6,647 bases of DNA from Actinomycetota bacterium (GTDB lineage: Bacteria; Actinomycetota; Actinomycetes; S36-B12): positions 1 to 6,647 of the forward strand of contig JAPLBU010000306.1 of assembly GCA_026392575.1 (NCBI GenBank), read 5' to 3'. Below the pieces are notes generated by a model. The model ran no database searches. It saw only the letters and a list, made by a program, of their open reading frames with translations, and had not been told where the DNA came from. The stretch's first letter is position 1. Each line of letters starts with the position of its first letter. A program made the translations under genes and the position numbers. Shown in pieces: positions 1-5,572 of this stretch.

Positions 1-282
1 GCGAAGCTCGGTGATCCGGTCGAGATCACCGGGACGTCGTCGCCGCAGAACCTCGGCAACGGGGTGACCGTCTGGACCTCCACGTGGGACGAGTGGCTGG
101 TCGACTCCGCAACCGGGGCTGTCCTGACGCAGGTCCCGTCGCCGACCACCGATGCCGGCACTGACCCGACGACCGACCCCAACGCGGCCCCTGACGGCAC
201 CAAGGGGACTCCACAGCCCGTTCCGGCAGTCACCACGACCCCGGACGCGGCTGACGTCCAGCAGGCGTCCTACGGCCGCTGA
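1..282 (+). CDS. Probable L,D-transpeptidase, C-terminal fragment
   Basis: Only the last 93 residues are in the window; the reading frame is open at base 1 and ends at TGA 280-282. The fragment begins AKLGDPVEITGT and continues through GNGVTVWTSTWDEW. A GD-x-V-E strand followed by a W...WD-x-W segment is how actinobacterial YkuD-type L,D-transpeptidases end, just after their catalytic HGC motif. That family makes 3-3 crosslinks in peptidoglycan outside the membrane. The catalytic cysteine would lie upstream of the window, so activity cannot be judged. After the WDEW motif comes a Thr/Pro/Asp-rich tail of roughly 50 residues that looks disordered. The next gene starts one base after the stop, so the two are probably co-transcribed. 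The family assignment rests on a short C-terminal signature only; another secreted protein is possible. Confidence 0.55.
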   Translation, partial: AKLGDPVEITGTSSPQNLGNGVTVWTSTWDEWLVDSATGAVLTQVPSPTTDAGTDPTTDPNAAPDGTKGTPQPVPAVTTTPDAADVQQASYGR

Positions 283-283
283 C

Positions 284-862
284 GTGGTAGTCGTACGTCC
301 GGCACTGCCCACGGACCGAGCTGCGGTCGTCGCGACCATCGTGGCCGCATTCACCGGTGACCCGGCCTGGACGTGGCTGCTGGGTGCCGACTTCAGCCGG
401 TTGGCGCCGCTGTTCGCCGGTGCGCTGTTCGACCAGCGGGTCGATGGGGGCACCGTGTGGATGACCGAGGATGCGGCATCGGTCTCCCTCTGGGACCCAC
501 CGGGCAGTGTTGATCCGCTGGTGGAGGAGGCGGCATGGGCGCCCTTCCATGCGGCGGCCGGAGCGGGTGCAGCGGCCCGATTTGCGGCCTACGAGGGTGC
601 CTTGGACCGGGTGAGCCCGACGTGGTCGTACTGGTACCTCGGAGTACTGGCCACCCGCCCCGAGCGGGCTGGCAGGGGGCTGGCCACGGCCGTCATGGCG
701 CCGGGCCTGAGCCGCGCCGACGCTGATGGCCTGGACGCCTGCCTCGAGACCTCCACCCTCGCCAATCGGGCGTTCTACGACCGCCGGGGCTTCGTCGAGT
801 CCACGTTGGTCGATCTGCCCGACGCTCCAGACACCTGGTGGTTGCGCCGACCCGCGCAATGA
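284..862 (+). CDS. GNAT-family N-acetyltransferase
   Basis: This encodes 192 residues from a GTG start. The protein opens VVVRPALPTDRAAV, a typical first strand and helix of GNAT enzymes. Residues 118-136 (YLGVLATRPERAGRGLATA) form motif A, where the GRGLA loop would bind the acetyl-CoA pyrophosphate; the Gln/Arg often found at the head of this loop is Ala here. Residues 155-170 contain ETSTLANRAFYDRRGF, the usual motif B ending with N-x-x-FY-x-x-x-GF. The substrate cannot be told from sequence. I chose GTG 284 because homology begins right there; the ATG at 152 would add residues that are only an out-of-frame reading of the upstream gene. There is no clear Shine-Dalgarno; the start lies one base past the upstream TGA, so translation is probably coupled. 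Length fits the family. Confidence 0.85.
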   Translation: MVVVRPALPTDRAAVVATIVAAFTGDPAWTWLLGADFSRLAPLFAGALFDQRVDGGTVWMTEDAASVSLWDPPGSVDPLVEEAAWAPFHAAAGAGAAARFAAYEGALDRVSPTWSYWYLGVLATRPERAGRGLATAVMAPGLSRADADGLDACLETSTLANRAFYDRRGFVESTLVDLPDAPDTWWLRRPAQ

Positions 863-872
863 ATCGCCGCAG

Positions 873-911
873 ACGATGAAGGCCCCGGTCAGTGACCGGG
901 GCCTTCATCGT
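873..911. terminator. Bidirectional hairpin terminator between convergent genes
   Basis: Bases 873-891 and 893-911 are perfect inverted copies (19 bp) around a single central base, with a GC-rich core (GGCCCCGGTC). The folded RNA would have a stem of about 17 bp and a small loop. It lies in the 58-bp gap between the acetyltransferase stop (862) and the qcrB stop (923-921), where both genes converge, so it can serve both. Neither side has a strong T run (TTCGTTGT on the plus side), which is common in high-GC actinobacteria. Confidence 0.8.
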
Positions 912-920
912 TCGTTGTGG

Positions 921-2546
921 CTAGTGCTGTGACTCCTGCTCGGCGTTCGTCTCCGCCATCCCCGGGTGGTGCAGGACACCACCGTGTGCGCGGTTGATCT
1001 GGTCGGCATCCTCGTAGGCGTGCAGGGGAGCCTCGAGCTCGGCATCGTGGGCCACATGGTGCTGGCCCGCCTCGATCTCCTCGTCGGTCGGTCGGACGTA
1101 ACTCTCCTTGTAGAAGAACGAGCTGAGCTTGTGCCGACGCATCTGCAGCTTGTAGTGCTTGTTGCGCACCCCATCGGCATCGGCCTTCTCCGGTGCGGGC
1201 AACGGCACATGCTCGGTCTTGGACGAGATGACCGCGAGGTCCTTGACGGACAGCGGCTGGTGCACCTCGACGAACTCGCCGTGCGGCAGGCGCAGGACCC
1301 GGCCGGACTCATAGCCGTGGAGCAGCTTCTCCTGGTCCTTGCGCTGCAGCCCGAGGCAGGTGCGCCGGGTGATCCAGAACACGATCGGCGGGATTACGAA
1401 TATTGCGACCCGCAGGAACCACGTGATCGCGTTGATCGACAGGTCGAAGGCCACGGCGATGATGTCGTTGGCGCCACCGATCCACAGCAGGGCGTAGAAC
1501 GTGATCGCCATCATGCCGAAGCCGGTGCGGGTCGGGGCATTGCGCGGGCGGTCGAGCAGGTTGTGCTCGCCCTTGTCGCCGGTGACCCAGGCTTCGATGA
1601 ACGGGTACAGAGCGAGCACGGTGAACAGGATGCCCGGCAGGATCATCGCCGGGACCATGATGTTCCAGGAGATCGTCCAGCCGAAGATCACCGTCTCCCA
1701 GTTGGGCATCATCCGCAGTGCGCCGTCGAGGAAGCCGATGTACCAGTCCGGCTGGGAGCCGGCCGACACCTGATCAGGGGTGAAGGGGCCGAAGAGCCAG
1801 ATCGGGTTGATCGTGACCAGCCCGCCCACGAAGGCGACGATGCCGAAGACGATGAAGAAGAAGCCGCCCGCCTTGGCCATGTAGACCGGCAGCAGCGGGT
1901 AGCCCACGACGTTGTCGTTGGTGCGGCCCGGGCCGGGGAACTGGGTGTGCTTCTGCGTCCAGACCAGCATCAGGTGGACGGTCACCAGGGCGAGGATCAG
2001 GCCCGGGATCAGCAGGATGTGCACTCCGTAGAGCCGGGAGATGAAGTCGGTGCCGGGGAACTCGCCTCCGAAGAGCAGGAACGCCATCCAGGTGCCGACG
2101 ATGGGCGCCGCCTGCATGATGCCGCGGGCGATCTGCAGGCCGGTTCCGGACAGCAGGTCATCCGGCAGGGAGTAGCCGGCCATGGCTGCGACGAAGATCA
2201 GCGCCGACCAGTGGTGCATCTGACGCAGCAGGAGTCCGCCGCGGATATCGAAGGAAATGTCGAGCGAGGAGGCGTAGGCCTCCGACATCTTGATGCCCTT
2301 GAGCGGAACGTACGAGCCGTCGTAGACGACCTCGACCATCGACGGCTTGAAGAACAGCGTCAGGAAGACACCGGTCAGGAGCACGACGATGAAGCTGTAC
2401 AGGGCGATCTCACCGAGCATGAACGACCAGTGATCGGGGAACACCTTGCCAAGGTTGCGCGCCAGGAACTTGTTGCTGCCGATGCGCTGGTCGACGTAGG
2501 TGGCCGTGGCTCCGCCGGCCTTCTCCACGGGACTTGTCGAGGTCAT
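921..2546 (-). CDS. qcrB: Cytochrome bc1 complex cytochrome b subunit, with internal in-frame deletion
   Basis: Membrane subunit that oxidises menaquinol and carries haems bL and bH; 541 residues from ATG 2546. Clear family marks are FPDHWSFMLGE (36-46), SFDIRGGLLLRQMHHW (98-113), GYSLPDDLLSGTG (124-136), the helix-D haem ligands H176 and H191 (15 residues apart, as in b6-like proteins), KHTQFPGPGRT (199-209) and the Qo-site PDWY (266-269). A long cytoplasmic tail follows PHGEFVEVHQPLS. The anomaly is that HHWSALIFVAAM runs straight into AGYSLPDD, where relatives have about 36 more residues. These hold the second helix-B histidine (haem bH ligand), the FFTGAF-x-KPRE loop and helix C. Only H111 of the helix-B pair remains. 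The start overlaps the qcrA stop (ATGA) and has GGGAG 5 bases upstream. Identity is certain; function of this allele as written is doubtful. Confidence 0.97.
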   Translation of the reverse strand: MTSTSPVEKAGGATATYVDQRIGSNKFLARNLGKVFPDHWSFMLGEIALYSFIVVLLTGVFLTLFFKPSMVEVVYDGSYVPLKGIKMSEAYASSLDISFDIRGGLLLRQMHHWSALIFVAAMAGYSLPDDLLSGTGLQIARGIMQAAPIVGTWMAFLLFGGEFPGTDFISRLYGVHILLIPGLILALVTVHLMLVWTQKHTQFPGPGRTNDNVVGYPLLPVYMAKAGGFFFIVFGIVAFVGGLVTINPIWLFGPFTPDQVSAGSQPDWYIGFLDGALRMMPNWETVIFGWTISWNIMVPAMILPGILFTVLALYPFIEAWVTGDKGEHNLLDRPRNAPTRTGFGMMAITFYALLWIGGANDIIAVAFDLSINAITWFLRVAIFVIPPIVFWITRRTCLGLQRKDQEKLLHGYESGRVLRLPHGEFVEVHQPLSVKDLAVISSKTEHVPLPAPEKADADGVRNKHYKLQMRRHKLSSFFYKESYVRPTDEEIEAGQHHVAHDAELEAPLHAYEDADQINRAHGGVLHHPGMAETNAEQESQH

Positions 2547-3544
2547 CCACGCTCCCAGAAATCAACGCCGATCGGCAGCTGCGGCATGCGCCGGGCGGCG
2601 GGGCCGAAGACGACCTCGCCGCTGTCTGCCAGGTCGAACGTGGACTGATGGCACGGGCACAGCAGGTGGTGGGTGCGCTGCTCGTACAGGGCGATGGGGC
2701 AGCCCACGTGGGTGCAGATCTTGGAGTACGCAACGATGCCCTGGTAGTCCCAGCCGTCGCCCTGCTGCGAGCGGATCTCATCGGGCTGCATGCGCACGAG
2801 GATGATCGCGGCCTTGCCGCGGGCGTTGAGGTTGCCCTCGATCTCCTCGACGTCGAGCAGGTCAGCGGGGACCCCCGAGATCAGGCCACCGACGGGCAGA
2901 TCCTCCGGACGGACGGGCGCGTAGGTGCCGTCCGAGACGATGCGGGTGTCCTTGGTCCACAGCGTGGTCGAGAGGATGTCGGCCGGCGACTTGCCCTGCT
3001 CGGCCTTGGTGGGAACCCACAGGTCCTTGAGCAGGATGACCAGCGGGATCGGGAAGAGCACCAGCGCGCCTATCAGGGTGCGCCGGATCATCTTGTAGCG
3101 GGCGAAGCCCGACTCGTCCTTGCCGCGCTCGTAGTTGGCCTCAGCCTCGCGGGTGGCCGAGCCGGGGGAGAGCTGATCGTGCCGCTGCTGGACGACCTCG
3201 ACATCGGGCATCAGCTTCTTGGCCCACTGGATGGCGCCCGCACCGATGAGGAAGATCGCGGCCGCGAGCGTGAACCCGAGGGCGACCTGGCTGGCGCCGA
3301 CGTCGCCCATGACGGGGATGTAGATGATCGTGGACTTGTCGATCGCGATGTAGGCGACGATGAACAGGACGACGAAGAGCATCGACAGCAGGAACATGGA
3401 CGCGACCTGACGCTCGGCGCGCTTGGCCGCCTTCGGGTCGGTGTCGGCTGCCCGCAGGCGGTGCGGGATATCAGCGACCGGGGAGTACCCGAGCTTCGTC
3501 TCGACTGCCTTGTGGTTGCCCTCGTTGGGCGAGATATCGGTCAT
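2543..3544 (-). CDS. qcrA: Cytochrome bc1 complex Rieske iron-sulfur subunit, short C-terminus
   Basis: Passes electrons from menaquinol at the Qo site to cytochrome c via a 2Fe-2S cluster; 333 residues from ATG 3544. Three hydrophobic segments (about 48-68, 82-105 and 155-173) match the three-helix anchor particular to actinobacterial QcrA. The cluster motifs are complete: CTHVGC (277-282) and CPCHQS (296-301), giving ligands C277, H279, C296 and H299 and the disulfide C282-C298. The start overlaps the qcrC stop as ATGA; an open frame continues upstream to 3859 but only mirrors qcrC. Oddity: the end reads PQLPIGVDFWERG, whereas relatives have about 18 residues (a GYL...DF.EPVGP stretch) between the V-D/N and FWERG. 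These form the last strands of the Rieske fold. The frame is kept, so this is a short internal loss and not a truncation. Confidence 0.96.
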   Translation of the reverse strand: MTDISPNEGNHKAVETKLGYSPVADIPHRLRAADTDPKAAKRAERQVASMFLLSMLFVVLFIVAYIAIDKSTIIYIPVMGDVGASQVALGFTLAAAIFLIGAGAIQWAKKLMPDVEVVQQRHDQLSPGSATREAEANYERGKDESGFARYKMIRRTLIGALVLFPIPLVILLKDLWVPTKAEQGKSPADILSTTLWTKDTRIVSDGTYAPVRPEDLPVGGLISGVPADLLDVEEIEGNLNARGKAAIILVRMQPDEIRSQQGDGWDYQGIVAYSKICTHVGCPIALYEQRTHHLLCPCHQSTFDLADSGEVVFGPAARRMPQLPIGVDFWERG

Positions 3545-4332
3545 CGCGACTTGATTCCGATCCAGACGGCCGCCGCGATCAGGGCGGCGAATATTGCGGT
3601 GGCGAGGAACACGCCCTCGGTGACGGGGCCGAAGCGACCCAGGCTCAGGCCACCCGGGTTGGGGGACTCCTGCAGTGCGCGGACGTAGCCGATGATGGCC
3701 TGCTTGCCCTCGGTGGGAATCTGGGCGTCGCTGAAGACCGGCATGCTCTGCGGTCCGGTCAGCATCGCCTCGTAGATCACCTGTGGTGAGGACTGCATGA
3801 TGTTCGGCGCGTACTTGCCCTGGGTCAGGGCGCCGCCCTGACCTGCTGCCTGATGGCACTGGGAGCAGTTGATGCGGAACAGTTCGCCGCCGAAGGCCAC
3901 GTCGGCATCGGCGTAGTCGATCTGCTCGGCCGTCGGGATCGCGGGGCCGGGGGCGAGGGTGGCGATGTACGCCGCCATGGCGGCTACGTCCTCGTCGGAG
4001 TAGACGCTCTCGACCGCCGGTGCCTGTGCGCCGGGTCCGGCGAGCGGCATGCGGCCCGTGCTGACCTGGAAGTTGACGGCTGCGGCCCCGACCCCGATGA
4101 GGGTTGGACCGCTCTGCGTGCCCTGTGCCTCGAGCCCGTGGCAGGAGGAGCAGCCCTCAAGGTAGAGCTGGCGACCCGCTTCGACCTGGGTCTCGCTGCC
4201 TACGGTCATGGCGGCTTCAGCAGGCTGAACGCTGGCGACGGCGGCGTAGCCACCGCCGACGGCAACCAGCGCCCCGATCAACAACGCTGATGCCACGAAC
4301 GGGTTTCGCCGCCGTGCGGCCAGGAACTTCAC
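3541..4332 (-). CDS. qcrC: Cytochrome bc1 complex dihaem cytochrome c subunit
   Basis: Membrane-anchored dihaem cytochrome c that carries electrons from the Rieske centre to the aa3 oxidase in the actinobacterial supercomplex. It has 263 residues from GTG 4332. An Arg-rich N-terminus (ARRRN) and a hydrophobic segment (about 12-34) form a signal-anchor. Two c-type haem sites follow: CSSCH (61-65) and CSQCH (156-160), with likely axial methionines M95 (GRMP) and M197 (SMP). The two haem domains repeat each other, as expected. A second membrane helix (about 238-260) follows GGLSLGRFGPVTEG and ends in KSR. Length and all conserved blocks match the family, so this subunit looks intact, unlike qcrA and qcrB. 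AGAGAGG (4349-4343) lies 10 bases before the GTG. It follows ctaE by 52 bp and overlaps qcrA by 4 bp. Confidence 0.97.
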   Translation of the reverse strand: MKFLAARRRNPFVASALLIGALVAVGGGYAAVASVQPAEAAMTVGSETQVEAGRQLYLEGCSSCHGLEAQGTQSGPTLIGVGAAAVNFQVSTGRMPLAGPGAQAPAVESVYSDEDVAAMAAYIATLAPGPAIPTAEQIDYADADVAFGGELFRINCSQCHQAAGQGGALTQGKYAPNIMQSSPQVIYEAMLTGPQSMPVFSDAQIPTEGKQAIIGYVRALQESPNPGGLSLGRFGPVTEGVFLATAIFAALIAAAVWIGIKSR

Positions 4333-4384
4333 TCTCGCCGAACCTCTCTGCCGAGTCGTGCCGGGTGCCGGAACTGCCGTGCGG

Positions 4385-4990
4385 TTACTTGAGGATGTAG
4401 ATCATGAAGAACAGTGCGATCCACACCACGTCGACGAAGTGCCAGTAGTACGAGGTGACGATCGCGCGGGTCGCCTGATCGTGCGTGAACCGCTTCGAGA
4501 TGTAGGTGGTGGCGAGCACGAAGAGGAATGCGATCAGGCCGCCGGTGACGTGCAGGCCGTGGAAGCCGGTCGTGAGGTAGAAGGCCGAGCCGTAGGCGTT
4601 CGAGGACAGAGTGAGTCCCTCATGGACCAGGGATACGTACTCGGTCACCTGACCGGCGATGAAGAAGGCACCCATGAAGAAGGTGATGATGAACCACCGG
4701 CGCAGGCCCTTGACGTCGCCGCGCTCGGCAGCGAAGACGCCGAGCTGGCAGGTCACGCTGGACAGCACCAGAACGGTGGTGTTCACGCTGGCGAATGGAA
4801 TGTTGAGGAGTTGAGTCTCCTGCGCCCACAGCTCGGGATTCACCGCCCGCAGGGTGAAGTACATCGCGAACAGCGCCGCGAAGAACATGAGCTCGCTGGC
4901 CAGCCACACGATGGTGCCGATAGCGACCATGTTGGGCCGGTTAGCCGGCGCGTGCGCATATGCCTGGGGGACTGTCGTTGCGTTCGCCAC
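4385..4990 (-). CDS. ctaE: Cytochrome c oxidase subunit III (aa3 type)
   Basis: Membrane subunit III of the haem-copper oxidase that reduces oxygen; it stabilises the catalytic subunit and proton uptake. It has 201 residues, with five predicted helices near 24-46, 67-88, 98-118, 136-160 and 178-199, the short actinobacterial/bacterial form. Conserved features are WLASELMFFAALFAMYF (29-45, with E33), FAAERGD (86-92), TTGFHGLHVTGG (140-151, with H144 and H147) and YYWHFVDVVW (181-190). It aligns end to end with the family and shows no gaps. The start is GTG 4990; no Shine-Dalgarno lies upstream, and CAGACT (5002-4997) six bases before it could be a weak -10 of a leaderless transcript, though this is a guess. 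It is the first gene of the ctaE-qcrCAB operon. Subunits I and II are not in the window. Confidence 0.97.
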   Translation of the reverse strand: MANATTVPQAYAHAPANRPNMVAIGTIVWLASELMFFAALFAMYFTLRAVNPELWAQETQLLNIPFASVNTTVLVLSSVTCQLGVFAAERGDVKGLRRWFIITFFMGAFFIAGQVTEYVSLVHEGLTLSSNAYGSAFYLTTGFHGLHVTGGLIAFLFVLATTYISKRFTHDQATRAIVTSYYWHFVDVVWIALFFMIYILK

Positions 4991-5053
4991 GGCAGGAGTC
5001 TGGCAGATCGGGAGTCGGGATTCTCTGTGACCCCCCGTTCAATTTCCCCTGCG

Positions 5054-5084
5054 TTCCGGTCGCCGGTCCCCTCGTGGCTACCGT
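5054..5084 (+). promoter_or_regulatory. Possible promoter for a leaderless transcript of the receiver-like gene
   Basis: TACCGT at 5079-5084 fits the actinobacterial -10 pattern TAnnnT and ends 7 bases before GTG 5092, the spacing that would put the transcript start at or next to the start codon. A poor -35 (TTCCGG, 5054-5059) lies 19 bases upstream. No Shine-Dalgarno precedes the GTG, which fits leaderless translation. The motif is short, so chance occurrence is possible. Confidence 0.35.
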
Positions 5085-5091
5085 TGGGCGC

Positions 5092-5565
5092 GTGGAGCCC
5101 GAAATGACCCCCGAGATGACGCCCGATGAGATGGTCGACGAGACCCCTGAGCCGGCTCCCGAGCCAACCCTGAAGGTCCTCGTCTACAGCGACGACCGCA
5201 CGACGCGTCAGCAGGTGCTGGCCGCGCTCGGACGCCGGCCCGCGACCGATCTGCCGGCCCTCGTCTACGTCGAGTGCGCGACCGAGCCGGTTGTGATCTC
5301 CCAGGCAGACAACGGCCGCTTCGACCTGCTCATCCTCTACGGCGAGGCCGCGCCGGCCGGTGGCATGGGTATCTGCCGCCAGCTCAAGGACGAGATCTAC
5401 CAGTGCCCGCCGATCCTCGTGCTCGTCGGCCGCCCGCAGGACGCCTGGCTGGCGACTTGGTCTAGGGCCGACGCAGTGGTGGGGCATCCCATCGATGCCA
5501 TCACCCTGGCTGACTCCGTGGCCAAGGTGCTTCGCCGCCGGGTCGCGCTCGCCACGACCTCCTGA
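5092..5565 (+). CDS. Degenerate receiver-domain (response-regulator-like) protein
   Basis: A 157-residue protein from GTG 5092. Residues 1-26 are acidic and Pro-rich with a short repeat (EMTPEMTPDEM) and look disordered. Residues 27-150 follow a CheY-like receiver fold: strand LKVLVYSDD with an acidic pair at D34-D35, strand FDLLILY at 77-83, strand PPILVLVG, and GHPID at 131-135 in place of the usual KP turn. The phosphoacceptor Asp that should end the FDLLIL strand is Y83, and the conserved Lys is H132, so phosphorylation seems unlikely. There is no DNA-binding or other output domain. Function is unknown; it may be a protein-interaction module. It is divergent from ctaE (101-bp gap) and 7 bases ahead of trpD, probably in one transcript. 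ATG 5104 is an alternative start. Confidence 0.75.
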   Translation: MEPEMTPEMTPDEMVDETPEPAPEPTLKVLVYSDDRTTRQQVLAALGRRPATDLPALVYVECATEPVVISQADNGRFDLLILYGEAAPAGGMGICRQLKDEIYQCPPILVLVGRPQDAWLATWSRADAVVGHPIDAITLADSVAKVLRRRVALATTS

Positions 5566-5572
5566 CCGCCCG

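Noticed and set aside
2150..2216. Frameshift, intron or intein hiding the missing QcrB segment
   Set aside because: Only about 33 bases separate the HHW codons from the GYSLPDD codons and they read through in one frame, so no hidden sequence exists in any frame.
966..2648. Long plus-strand open frame (560 codons) opposite qcrB
   Set aside because: It is the high-GC mirror of qcrB; its protein is Asp/Arg/Gln-rich with no recognisable domain. The same applies to the open frames at 2534-3688 and 4358-5107 (+) opposite qcrA/qcrC and ctaE.
3545..3859. Upstream extension of qcrA to an earlier ATG
   Set aside because: The extra residues are low-complexity and read through the qcrC coding region in another frame; ATG 3544 in the ATGA overlap is the natural start.
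4960..5091. N-terminal extension of the receiver-like protein to ATG 4960
   Set aside because: It would overlap the ctaE start on the other strand and adds a Pro/Arg/Ser-rich stretch with no homology; GTG 5092 is better placed.
5101..5127. Short tandem repeat at the start of the receiver-like gene
   Set aside because: It is only two imperfect copies of an EMTP codon unit within a disordered leader; too short to be called a repeat element.
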